Notes under the pieces: generated by a model | Told to the model about the DNA's origin: nothing | What the model saw: the letters and a program-made list of their open reading frames with translations, nothing else | The model's database searches: none | Made by a program: the position numbers and the translations under genes | Shown: one piece after another, positions 33,749 through 42,379 of the stretch | Layout: every line of letters begins with the position of its first letter | Numbering within the stretch: the stretch's first letter is position 1 | DNA from: CAYLJV01 sp964510375 | GTDB lineage: Archaea; Hadarchaeota; Hadarchaeia; Hadarchaeales; JAGGTB01 | Reading direction: 5' to 3' | Assembly: GCA_964510375.1 (NCBI GenBank) | Contig: CAZEBR010000001.1 | Span: forward strand, 1-64,000 | Length of the DNA stretch: 64,000 nucleotides

Positions 33749-36586
33749 ATGTATTTAGCCGGATTAGGATTAAAAAGGGACTCCTTGAAAAAGAAAAGTC
33801 TAGTACGTGCGGGTCTGTTCTTCTTCATTTTCCTAGTCGTAAGTGGGTTCGTCGTCCCGACTGCTTACGGTCAATATACAAGTCCACCGACTCAGCCATC
33901 ATTGATCTCACCTCCTGATAAGGGGAAATTGGATGAGAACATTCCAATTTTTGAGTGGGAGGCGGCTGAAAATGTTGAAAATTATCGAATTTTAGTGGCT
34001 GAGAAGGAGAGTTTTAGTTCTCCTCTGGAAAATACACTACTCGATGACTCGAAAACAGAATTTACCGGTCTCGAACTGGAGGATGACTTTACCTATTACT
34101 GGAAGGTTGTTGCAATTAATTCGATCGGTAAAAACGAATCAAGTGTCCGAGAATTCACGGTAGATACCGGCTCACCTAACGTTCCTACCCTCGAATCGCC
34201 TGAGAATAACTCGTGGATCAGCGACAATGCAGTTCTGAGCTGGGACTATGAAGAAACTGTTGAGTATACTCCTGTCAGCTATAGAATTTATTTTAACGAT
34301 GGCCAAGGTAATAACATCGCAACCGAGTTGATCTCCGACACTGAAAAAGAGTTAATCGATCTTATTCACGACGGACTCTGGTACTGGTGGGTTCGTGCGA
34401 TAGATGCTGCCGGAAATCGCAGCGAGAAGACCGAGACCTGGACATTCCACCTGGATTCTACCCCTCCTCCCGTGCCGGAACTGGGATTTCCATCCGATGG
34501 AGTGATCAGTGATAACCTCACCACTACATTCGGCTGGGAAAATATTGAGGAAACGGAAAAGTCGCCCCCGATAACTTTCAAGATTCAAATGGACAATGAC
34601 TTGGACTTTTCTTCACCCGAGAACGAGTATTCTTGGATCGAGGATAACAGCTATTCCGCCACCATCCCCACGGGCATTTGGTACTGGCGGGTCAGGTCGA
34701 AGGACAATCTTGGGAACCGGAGCGAGTGGTCGGAGAACAGGAAGCTTATAGTCGACAGGGTGGCCCCGCCTTCCCCCTCTCTGTCGGAGCCTGAGAACAT
34801 GTTTTGTGACAATTTGAGCTCCCAGTCGTTCTCTTGGGAGAGCTTGGATTCGATTGAGAATTCGGGACCCGTCGAATACCATATCCAGATAGACGATGAC
34901 TCTAACTTTTCCTCTCCCGAGAAAGAGAACTATTGGAGGGCCGAAACTTCGTTTTCGACCGATCTCCCTAGCGGATTCTGGTACTGGAGGGTTCGGGCCC
35001 GCGACGGCGCTGGCAACGTCGGGGACTGGTCGCCCGTCAAACAACTCCGGATAGATATGGTTTCCCCGAGACCGCCCGAACTGGAAGTTCCGGAGGACGG
35101 AACCGTGGATAATAACTTGACACAGACCTTTGAGTGGGAAAATCTCGACGGGTACGAGAATTCCAGTCCAGTGAGTTATCAAATTCAGATTTCGACCGAT
35201 CGATCCTTCGAAGAGATCGAGAACGAATTCAGTCTTGGGAAAAACAGCTACTCCTACGACCTGGAAGGATTTGATAATTACTATTGGCGGGTCAGGGCGA
35301 GGGACAACGCAGGAAACACGGGCCGGTGGTCAGAGCCCTCCTTGGTAATAATTCCGGTTCCGCCCAGAGCCCGATTCAGCTATACCCCTAAGGACCCCAT
35401 CGTTTACGAGAGGATAACTTTTCACGGATCTCCTTCAGTCCCGGGGACTTATCCCATCGAATCCTATATCTGGGATTTCGGTGGGGAAGAACCGTACTAC
35501 GGGAAAACCCTGCCATACAGGTACGAGGTGCCGGGCGATTATTCCGTCACTCTAACGGTTCGAGGGAGCGAGGTCTCGAAGGATTCCGTGACAAAAATTG
35601 TCACAGTTCGAAAGATTCCGGATGATGAAGTGATAGTGGAGGATTCCTACGATCTCTATCAATACGTAAATCCTGGAGAGCCTAGGACCGTTAGGTTCGG
35701 AAGCACCGACATCGTCGAGATGGTGGTTAATGTCAATAGTAGATTGGAGCCGGGCCTCTTTAGGGTTCGGGAGATTCGATGGAAACCCCACGAAATGGCT
35801 TCACCCCCCGGATTCGGTTACAAGACGTTCCAGGTTACCCTCGAAAACTCCAACAAGGCCGCCATAGAAAATATCAGGTTCAAGTTCAGGGTTAGCGAAA
35901 ACTGGATATCGAAGGAAAATGCGAGGATTAGCTCTATCCGACTCCACAGGTACGACTTCCGTGCGGAAAATTGGAACACACTTCCAACCAGTAAATTGAA
36001 GGAGGAGGGGCACTGGGTTTACTTTACCTCCACATCACCAGGTCTCTCGATGTTTTCCGTGACCGGTTCGGAGAGGGTAGAAAAGTCTATCCCTTGGCTT
36101 TTGATAGTAGCCGGAGTTGCCGTTGCCGTCTTGGCGGCTCTGATCGGGATCTACTTCTGGCGTAGGCGGAGTCCTTCCAAGGAGGTCAGACTGGAAGAGG
36201 CTGGGAGGTCGACCGAAAGGGAGAAGGAAATAATTGAAGAGTTTCTGGAATCCGACAGGGAGGTCGCAAGGGTCCGAGGAAAAAATCCGGAAAATATCAT
36301 GTCTTCCTTGGAGGATACCATAGAGGAGATGGGAGAGTCAAAAAGAGTAGGAGCCTCGGTCGAGGATGGGGAGGTCCATCTCGAAAAGAAGATCGAGGAG
36401 AGAATAAAGCTGGTCGAAAGCTTCGTGGATTCTGGAAGAGAAGAAGCGAAAGTTTCGGGTTCTCTACCTCCCGAGGAGATTTACGAATCAATGAATGATG
36501 CCGTGAGCTATCTGGGCGAGGAAGATAAAATAGAAGTGTTCAAGAAAGACGACGAAGTTTATATTAGGAAAAAATCCTCGTCTTAA
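33749..36586 (+). CDS. large surface receptor-like protein: FnIII-like repeats, PKD, PGF-pre-PGF-like domain, TM, repeated cytoplasmic domain
   Basis: 945 residues from ATG 33749 (GAGG upstream; TTG 33719 would add ten). Signal peptide about 18-42. Then about five 105-residue beta repeats, each with a motif like W-Y-W-R-V-R-A-R-D-x-A-G-N (about 60-540), a PKD domain (P-R-A-R-F-S-Y-T-P ... Y-I-W-D-F-G), and a domain of the PGF-pre-PGF type (V-S-E-N-W-I-S-K-E-N). A membrane helix follows near residue 780, then RRR and two tandem 55-residue cytoplasmic repeats. The outside may bind a polymer or partner cell; the inside repeats may signal. No enzyme domain seen. Confidence 0.8.
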   Translation: MYLAGLGLKRDSLKKKSLVRAGLFFFIFLVVSGFVVPTAYGQYTSPPTQPSLISPPDKGKLDENIPIFEWEAAENVENYRILVAEKESFSSPLENTLLDDSKTEFTGLELEDDFTYYWKVVAINSIGKNESSVREFTVDTGSPNVPTLESPENNSWISDNAVLSWDYEETVEYTPVSYRIYFNDGQGNNIATELISDTEKELIDLIHDGLWYWWVRAIDAAGNRSEKTETWTFHLDSTPPPVPELGFPSDGVISDNLTTTFGWENIEETEKSPPITFKIQMDNDLDFSSPENEYSWIEDNSYSATIPTGIWYWRVRSKDNLGNRSEWSENRKLIVDRVAPPSPSLSEPENMFCDNLSSQSFSWESLDSIENSGPVEYHIQIDDDSNFSSPEKENYWRAETSFSTDLPSGFWYWRVRARDGAGNVGDWSPVKQLRIDMVSPRPPELEVPEDGTVDNNLTQTFEWENLDGYENSSPVSYQIQISTDRSFEEIENEFSLGKNSYSYDLEGFDNYYWRVRARDNAGNTGRWSEPSLVIIPVPPRARFSYTPKDPIVYERITFHGSPSVPGTYPIESYIWDFGGEEPYYGKTLPYRYEVPGDYSVTLTVRGSEVSKDSVTKIVTVRKIPDDEVIVEDSYDLYQYVNPGEPRTVRFGSTDIVEMVVNVNSRLEPGLFRVREIRWKPHEMASPPGFGYKTFQVTLENSNKAAIENIRFKFRVSENWISKENARISSIRLHRYDFRAENWNTLPTSKLKEEGHWVYFTSTSPGLSMFSVTGSERVEKSIPWLLIVAGVAVAVLAALIGIYFWRRRSPSKEVRLEEAGRSTEREKEIIEEFLESDREVARVRGKNPENIMSSLEDTIEEMGESKRVGASVEDGEVHLEKKIEERIKLVESFVDSGREEAKVSGSLPPEEIYESMNDAVSYLGEEDKIEVFKKDDEVYIRKKSSS

Positions 36587-36637
36587 TGTTTCGATTATTA
36601 AAACTACTTCACTTCCAAGTTCTGATGGTAGCGGGCG

Positions 36638-37237
36638 ATGGAAAGGAGAAAAATTCTGATAGTTTTTCTGGTCATAGGTCTTTGTGCCGTCGCTTTTCTC
36701 TTCCACGAGTGGAATAGTTCCGGTCAATCGCTTCCCAACTATGAGGCTGCGGGGACGGTCGTCGAGGTATTGGACGGAGACACGTTAATAGCCGAGATCG
36801 AAGAAATTTCAGATCCACACGAAGGGATTTCCACGAAGGAGGAGAAGATCAGGCTGGCCGGTGTCGATGCCAGGGAACTGAAAGTTGGAAACGTCCGGAG
36901 CGGGGATGGGCAAATGGAAAACTTGACTCAAGAAGAATATGAGATGACCGAGCGCTATTCTTATGCCCGAAGAGCGAGGGAGCTGTTACGTTCTCTCGCA
37001 CCCGTAGGTAAGAAGATTTACCTCGATTTCGACGATTTGGCCGAGGGGGAAGGTCCCTATTACAATCCTTATCGGGGGAATTACGATCGAATTATCGCCG
37101 TAATCTATGTTGTGGATAATGGGGATTGGCTCAACCTCAACGCGGAAATTCTGAGGGAGTACTATCCCGATCATGCAGGAGTCACGGGATACGTTTCCGA
37201 GTTCGATTACCGCGACTGGTTAGATGTTGACGGATAA
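36638..37237 (+). CDS. secreted staphylococcal-nuclease-like protein
   Basis: 199 residues. N-terminal signal/anchor (about 5-23). OB-fold nuclease: V-V-E-V-L-D-G-D-T-L, I-R-L-A-G-V-D-A-R-E (catalytic Arg, Glu) and Y-D-R-I-I-A-V-I-Y (third catalytic Arg). Such enzymes cut DNA and RNA with Ca2+. An insertion between strands 2 and 3 (E-I-S-D-P-H-E) is larger than usual. Follows the receptor-like gene after 51 bases, perhaps the same transcript. Scavenging of extracellular nucleic acid is a plausible role. Confidence 0.85.
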   Translation: MERRKILIVFLVIGLCAVAFLFHEWNSSGQSLPNYEAAGTVVEVLDGDTLIAEIEEISDPHEGISTKEEKIRLAGVDARELKVGNVRSGDGQMENLTQEEYEMTERYSYARRARELLRSLAPVGKKIYLDFDDLAEGEGPYYNPYRGNYDRIIAVIYVVDNGDWLNLNAEILREYYPDHAGVTGYVSEFDYRDWLDVDG

Positions 37238-37241
37238 ATCT

Positions 37242-37494
37242 ACTCCGTTCGTCGTATGGGTCTGAGCTGTGGTTTTCGGATATAAGCCGCGGATATGTGC
37301 GATTTTCGGATACTGTAATGGGTCGGGTCGTGAAGTTTGAGGACGGTTTCGTGAAGGTATTGGCGGATCCTACGAGCGGAGAAATTTTGGGATGTGAAGT
37401 CACGGATGAGGATGCCTCAACGCTGATTCACGAAGTGATTGTTGCGGCAAGGAACGGTCTCAAAGCCCCCGAAGTTGCTGATTCCCCAATTTAA
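37242..37494 (+). pseudogene. truncated dihydrolipoamide dehydrogenase (C-terminal fragment)
   Basis: The 65-codon frame 37297-37494 matches the dimerisation domain of dihydrolipoamide dehydrogenase (G-F-V-K-V-L-A-D-P-T-S-G-E-I-L-G, A-S-T-L-I-H-E-V-I-V-A). Upstream, in other frames, fragments such as T-P-F-V-V-W-V and G-L-S fit the preceding strand, so frame breaks are present. The C-terminal His-Glu active-site end (I-H-A-H-P-T-L-S-E in the family) is cut off after A-D-S-P-I. The rest of the enzyme is absent. Confidence 0.78.
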
Positions 37495-37497
37495 AAT

Positions 37498-37522
37498 AAA
37501 AAGGGTAGAGAAGCCCTTTTTT
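37498..37522. terminator. bidirectional hairpin terminator candidate
   Basis: AAAAAGGG (37498-37505), 8-base loop, CCCTTTTT (37514-37521) followed by T. A second, longer pairing AGAGAAG/CTTCTCT (37507-37513 and 37526-37532) overlaps it. It sits between the pseudogene and the end of the convergent rhodanese gene. Confidence 0.5.
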
Positions 37523-37531
37523 GGACTTCTC

Positions 37532-38410
37532 TCAGTATGGATCAGGTCCGGTTACGGTCGGATTGTCCGGATAGGCGGTCCACTCGGTGAACGAGCCCTC
37601 GTAGTTCTTCACGTTGTCGAAACCGAAGTACCATTTGAGAAGGATGAACTCGTTGGTAGCTTCCCTCCCGGTACCGCAAGAACAGATGACCTTTTTATCC
37701 TTTGTCACGCCGTGTTCTTCAGGGATTTTCTCTAGTTCGTCCTCGGGCTTCAGAAGTTTTGGATTTTCGTCTGCCATGAGACTCTTCCATGGTAGGTTAA
37801 CCGCCCCCGGTATGTGCCCCGGTTTAGCCCATATGGCCTGGCCTTCGTACATCTCCGCAGGTCTCGCGTCGAGCAATATAACGTCGTCTTCATCCTTCGT
37901 TTTCTTGACTTCCTCCATGTCTGCCTTGTATTCTTCGCGGACGTCGACGTCGAAATCCGATCCCTCGATTTCCGGGAATTCTTTGGTAAGTTCCTTTCCT
38001 TCATCCTTCCACTTGTCGATCCCGCCGTCCAGCACGTAAACGTTATCGTGGCCAAATCGGGCTAAGGAGTAGGCTGCCATCGTCTGTTCTAGCCCGTCTC
38101 CCCATCCCCGGAAGGCGCCTACGCCCGTGTAAACGACTACCGGAGTGTCCGGTTTCAACCCGACCCTCCCGGCAAGCGATTCTACCACGCTTGGAGGAAC
38201 GTAAACCCCGGGTCTGCCTTTGTAGGGGACTCTCCACAGCCTCTGATTGAAGTATACTGATCCCGGAATGTGTTCTTTTATGTAGTCGTGAATATCCGGT
38301 TGTACATCGAGTATGTTTATTTCCTCATTGTCCAGATTATCCTCGAGCCAATCAGTGGAAACCCACTTGATTTTACCCTCTCCGGACGGATAAGGTCCTT
38401 TTTCTTTCAC
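37532..38410 (-). CDS. thiosulfate/mercaptopyruvate sulfurtransferase (two rhodanese domains)
   Basis: 292 residues, tandem rhodanese domains. The first (about 15-130) has no catalytic Cys (V-V-V-Y-T-G-V-G-A); the second holds the active site V-I-C-S-C-G-T-G-R-E-A-T. Also V-Y-V-L-D-G-G-I-D-K-W, a standard rhodanese strand. Transfers sulfur from thiosulfate or mercaptopyruvate to cyanide or thiols. GTG 38410 follows GGAGGTG at 5 bases. Confidence 0.92.
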   Translation of the reverse strand: MKEKGPYPSGEGKIKWVSTDWLEDNLDNEEINILDVQPDIHDYIKEHIPGSVYFNQRLWRVPYKGRPGVYVPPSVVESLAGRVGLKPDTPVVVYTGVGAFRGWGDGLEQTMAAYSLARFGHDNVYVLDGGIDKWKDEGKELTKEFPEIEGSDFDVDVREEYKADMEEVKKTKDEDDVILLDARPAEMYEGQAIWAKPGHIPGAVNLPWKSLMADENPKLLKPEDELEKIPEEHGVTKDKKVICSCGTGREATNEFILLKWYFGFDNVKNYEGSFTEWTAYPDNPTVTGPDPY

Positions 38411-38647
38411 ATTTTCACCTCCTATTGGAAAATATATAGTTAGCGGGAGAAACCGTCTCCGGTCGCCTCTCGATTTTTAGGTTACAGATTCGCTTCTTCC
38501 GAAATTCGAAATTTCTATTTAAATCTAAGAAGTTCGTCTCCCCCGTCAAATGTTTCCCATGAATGTATAAATGGGTTATAATAGTATAAATCTTCTCTGC
38601 GATTGAATCGACGATAGAGGCCTGATCTTCGCAAGTTTTCAGATTGT

Positions 38648-39256
38648 TTAGTAGTGTACGATGTCGGCATTCTCCGGCGGCGAGAACAGGTTGTCCGGTA
38701 GGGTGGGATTGACGTCTTTCAACGTAATTGTCACGGACCAGTTTGCGTAGGAATAATCGTAGCTCCCTTCGCCTTTTTTTACCCATTCCTGTGCTTTCTC
38801 TGCGATATCCATGTAAACTTCACCTTGGGAAAGTGGAATTTCGGCCCAAGAATCTCCTCCCATATAAGCGTAGTAGGCGTTTTCGTCGCCGGGGTAAATC
38901 CAAATGCCCGTGCCGTCCGAACTCTCGATCCTCACTTTGGGAGTCTCGGTGTTGATTTCCTTGATCCAGTAGGAGATATCTCCTCCTAACTTTCCGTTTT
39001 CGAATCCTTTTATGTTGATTTTAGCGCTGGTTATTTCGTTTCTGCCGTTTCCTCCTCCGGAAAGAAGAAGATAACCTCCGATAAGCGCCGCAATCAGTAG
39101 TCCAACAGTTAGTATCTTAATGGTAGGGGGTCCCGATTCCTGTTTTTCTTCTCTGGAAGAACTGCGTTTGGAGGAAAATTTACTATTTACGTTAATATAT
39201 TTTCCACACTTTGGATAGCGGATCAAACTAAAACCTGTTTTTCTATTATCTAGCAC
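38648..39256 (-). CDS. unknown single-pass membrane protein
   Basis: 202 residues. N-terminal 45 residues are basic with one P-K-C-G (a degenerate zinc ribbon lacking the other cysteines), then one membrane helix (about 48-66) and a beta-rich extracellular part with W-I-Y-P-G-D-E-N-A-Y-Y-A-Y-M-G-G. No family recognised. The 237 bases between it and rhodanese contain no gene that I can see. Confidence 0.62.
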   Translation of the reverse strand: MLDNRKTGFSLIRYPKCGKYINVNSKFSSKRSSSREEKQESGPPTIKILTVGLLIAALIGGYLLLSGGGNGRNEITSAKINIKGFENGKLGGDISYWIKEINTETPKVRIESSDGTGIWIYPGDENAYYAYMGGDSWAEIPLSQGEVYMDIAEKAQEWVKKGEGSYDYSYANWSVTITLKDVNPTLPDNLFSPPENADIVHY

Positions 39257-39504
39257 ATAGTAATAAATATTAAAAGAAAATTCTATTTCTCAGCTCTCTT
39301 TTTTCATATTGTGAGGGGAGATGCGAAATATTTTTTCTTGTTTCGAATGTGAAGAATAATTTCCGGAGTACGTTGATTTATCTCCCAAGTGTTGAGGGAG
39401 TTTGAGTAAGAGTTTCGAAAAAAGCTAACTTTAGATATTTTTGTCCGAAAGTGTGGAATCGATAAAAATGTAAAAGGATAAGGCACCATTGGGATTATAG
39501 AGAA

Positions 39505-41088
39505 ATGGGGGGTGATATTTTGGAAGAAAAAGTTGTAGCTAAGGTAGACGAACTTAGCGATGGCGGGATGAAGAAGGTTGAGTGCGGGGAAAAGGAGATT
39601 CTTTTGGTAAAGTTGGATGGCGAATTTCACGCACTCGGTCCGGAGTGTAGTCATTACGGAGCTCCTCTGGAAGAAGGTGTTCTAAACGAGGGAAGGATCA
39701 GGTGTCCTTGGCACCAAGCCTGCTTTGACGCTGTTTCCGGGGATATCGAAGAACCGCCTGCTTTGGATGCGATATCGGATTTCGAAACGAAGGTGAAGGG
39801 CGAGGATGTGGTCGTCGTTCTCCCGGAGGAAGTCGAATATACCCGGGTCACCGATATGGTTTCTTATAATCCTGGAAAAGACGACAGGACTTTCTTAGTT
39901 CTGGGTGCCGGGTCTGCGGGAAATGCGGCTGCGGAGACGCTCAGACAGTCGGGCTACGAAGGGCGAATTGTGATGGTGACAAGGGAGGAGAACCTTCCTT
40001 ATGATCGGCCGGATCTAAGCAAGAGGTATTTGAAAGAAAGAGTGAAACAGTCTCCGACTCTGAGGTCTAAAGAATTCTACGATAGGCACGATATAGAGGT
40101 TTTGAAGGGAAAGGAGGCAGTTGAGGTTGATTTTTCCGACAAGATAGTGGTATTCGAGGAGGGTCAAGAGTTGGAGTACGATAAGCTATTGTTGGCTACT
40201 GGAGGTAGACCCAGAAGGTTATCCGGTTCCGATCTGGATAGGATTTTCACACTCAGGACGGTCGAGGACGCCAATCGAATAAACGATGCCGCCGAGGATT
40301 CGACGAGGGTTTTGATCGTGGGTGCCAGTTTTATCGGGATGGAAACTGCCGCCAGCCTAAAGGAGAGCGGTCTTTCCGTGACCGTGGTCGCTCCCGAATC
40401 TACTCCTTTCGAGAGGACTCTCGGGAAGGAGGTTGGTCAGATGTTCGAGGAGATGCACAAGGAGAAAGGAGTCAATTTCCGACTCGGACAAAAAATCGAA
40501 AGGTTTGAAGGCGAAGAAAAGATCGAGTCCGCGGTTCTTGAGGGCGGTGAAGAGGTAAAAACCGATTTTGTGATAGCCGGGATAGGTGTAGAGCCCGCCA
40601 CGGGTTTCTTGGAAGATGATGATTTGAATTCCGATGGTAGTCTTTCGGTAGATTTTAACCTGAGATTTAAGGAGGATGTCTACGCCGCTGGAGATATCGC
40701 AAGGTTTCCCGATTGGCGGACTGATGATGAGATAAGGATAGAGCACTGGAGACTCGCCCAGCAGCACGGTCGAATTGCTGCTAAAAACATGACTGGGGAT
40801 GATGCTGATTATTCCAGTATTCCGTTTTTCTGGACGAGGCAGTTCGAAACGAGCTTGCAGTACGTGGGATATGTCGAGGAGTGGGACGAAGTGATATTCG
40901 ACGGCGATCCTTCGTCGCGTGACTTCGTCGGTTACTACGAAAAGGACGGAATGATTCTAGCCGCCGCTGGGCTCGGTAATTCCGCTAAGATGGTCGCTAT
41001 CGCCGAGCTAATGCAGATGGATGAGATGCCTTCGCCTGAGGAGATAAAAACGGGTTCCACCGATATTACGGGTAAATTAAAGAGATAG
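39505..41088 (+). CDS. Rieske-fused NAD(P)H ferredoxin/disulfide-type oxidoreductase (AIFM3-like)
   Basis: 527 residues. N-terminal Rieske domain (about 1-105) with C-S-H-Y-G-A and C-P-W-H-Q, both [2Fe-2S] Cys-His pairs. Then a FAD/NAD reductase: V-L-G-A-G-S-A-G-N-A-A (FAD GxGxxG), D-R-P-D-L-S-K, L-I-V-G-A-S-F-I-G-M-E-T-A (NAD) and V-Y-A-A-G-D-I-A (FAD ribityl). Passes electrons between NAD(P)H and an Fe-S partner. Start ATG 39505; TTG 39520 with GGGGGTGAT before it is an equal alternative. Confidence 0.9.
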   Translation: MGGDILEEKVVAKVDELSDGGMKKVECGEKEILLVKLDGEFHALGPECSHYGAPLEEGVLNEGRIRCPWHQACFDAVSGDIEEPPALDAISDFETKVKGEDVVVVLPEEVEYTRVTDMVSYNPGKDDRTFLVLGAGSAGNAAAETLRQSGYEGRIVMVTREENLPYDRPDLSKRYLKERVKQSPTLRSKEFYDRHDIEVLKGKEAVEVDFSDKIVVFEEGQELEYDKLLLATGGRPRRLSGSDLDRIFTLRTVEDANRINDAAEDSTRVLIVGASFIGMETAASLKESGLSVTVVAPESTPFERTLGKEVGQMFEEMHKEKGVNFRLGQKIERFEGEEKIESAVLEGGEEVKTDFVIAGIGVEPATGFLEDDDLNSDGSLSVDFNLRFKEDVYAAGDIARFPDWRTDDEIRIEHWRLAQQHGRIAAKNMTGDDADYSSIPFFWTRQFETSLQYVGYVEEWDEVIFDGDPSSRDFVGYYEKDGMILAAAGLGNSAKMVAIAELMQMDEMPSPEEIKTGSTDITGKLKR

Positions 41089-41529
41089 TTCCCACTGGCG
41101 AATAGAAAGTGCGTAAGTTGGAGAGTTGGCAATCGATATTCTGATCCAGATTAATGGGATTTCGTCGTGATTTCCATCCCCGTTTATTTTCTTTTCGTTT
41201 TTCACCACTCCGGGATAAGTTCTCAGAAGAATCTTGAAATTTCTTGATCAAAATAAAATTGGACTAAGGAATGTTCTCTAACTGTGAATTGGCAATGTGA
41301 ATATAAAGACTATTACTATTTCTGAAATTGCTTAGCTGAAATTGATAGATATTTTCGTTTCAGGTGCCAATTCGCTTATTTTTTTAAAATAAGTTTATAA
41401 AAAGGACATAAAAGAAAATAGGGGGACGATGATAGGTTTTTCCACTTAATGTTTTTATTAAGAGCTTTCATTATCATTAGTATTAACGGAAATAGTTATT
41501 AATGAAAAACGGTAATTAAAAACGGTAGA
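41089..41529. promoter_or_regulatory. 441-base AT-rich leader region upstream of heliorhodopsin
   Basis: No gene recognised. A TATA box TTTATAAA lies at 41394-41401. Inverted 9-mers GAATTGGCA (41286-41294) and TGCCAATTC (41365-41373) could form a long hairpin. AAAAACGGTA is repeated at 41505-41514 and 41518-41527, right in front of the start codon at 41530, with a related TTAACGG near 41483. Confidence 0.4.
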
Positions 41530-42294
41530 ATGTCGGGGGGAGAGCAGAAAAAATTCCGTAATTTGAGGATTTTTAATGGGGCTATGGGTGTTTTGCACCT
41601 CTCTCAATCCATTTTGATGTTTGTACTGAGTAGTGATTTTTCTTTACCTGTCCTGAATTCCTACCTCACGGGGGCTCCGGGCTCCGAGACCACGACCGAG
41701 GTGCTTTTTAATCTCAGAATTGGCCCGATGGTAGCTCTTTTTTTACTAATATCTGCGGTAGCTCATTTTCTGCTCGCTACCGTTCTGTACGAATGGTACG
41801 TGAAGAATCTGAAAGATCATATCAATCCCCTGCGATGGGTCGAGTATTCTTTCAGTTCCTCTATAATGATAGTGGTCATCGCGATGTTGACGGGTATCCT
41901 GGAGATAGCCGCTCTGGTTACAATCTTCATCGTCAATGCTTCGATGATTCTTTTCGGCTGGATGATGGAACTCTACAACCAGGAGACAGAGGAGACGAAG
42001 TGGACTCCGTTTGTGTTCGGGTGCATCGCCGGAATTGCCCCTTGGATAGCAATAGCTATAAGTCTCGTGACGGCACTAACGAGCGCCACGGTCAATGTTC
42101 CCACATTTGTCATAGGAATTTTTGTCTCGATAGGTGTACTATTCAACGTATTCGCTCTGAATCAGGTCCTGCAGTACAAGAAGGTGGGGCCTTGGAGGGA
42201 CTATCTTTTCGGCGAGAAAATGTACGTCGTCTTGAGCTTGGTGGCCAAATCTGCTTTGGCCTGGCAGGTCTTTGCCGGTACGCTGATAGGATAG
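41530..42294 (+). CDS. heliorhodopsin
   Basis: 254 residues, seven membrane helices. The C-terminal helix carries the retinal Lys in S-L-V-A-K-S-A-L-A-W-Q (Lys240). The counterion Glu is in N-P-L-R-W-V-E-Y (Glu105), and His23 and His79 match the conserved inner histidines of the family. Other family blocks: G-I-A-P-W in helix 5 and W-R-D-Y-L-F-G-E-K-M-Y before helix 7. The type 1 pump motif D-T/D in helix 3 is missing, as expected. Heliorhodopsins sit inverted in the membrane and are light sensors or enzyme regulators, not known pumps. The gene stands alone between the Rieske oxidoreductase and an ABC ATPase (85 bases to the next gene). Confidence 0.92.
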   Translation: MSGGEQKKFRNLRIFNGAMGVLHLSQSILMFVLSSDFSLPVLNSYLTGAPGSETTTEVLFNLRIGPMVALFLLISAVAHFLLATVLYEWYVKNLKDHINPLRWVEYSFSSSIMIVVIAMLTGILEIAALVTIFIVNASMILFGWMMELYNQETEETKWTPFVFGCIAGIAPWIAIAISLVTALTSATVNVPTFVIGIFVSIGVLFNVFALNQVLQYKKVGPWRDYLFGEKMYVVLSLVAKSALAWQVFAGTLIG

Positions 42295-42379
42295 GATTAT
42301 TTAAGTTTGATTTCTTTTTTTGCTAATAAAAAGGGATTTCTGTAAAGAGTTTTAAAGCCCATTTTTTCTAACTTTTTGT

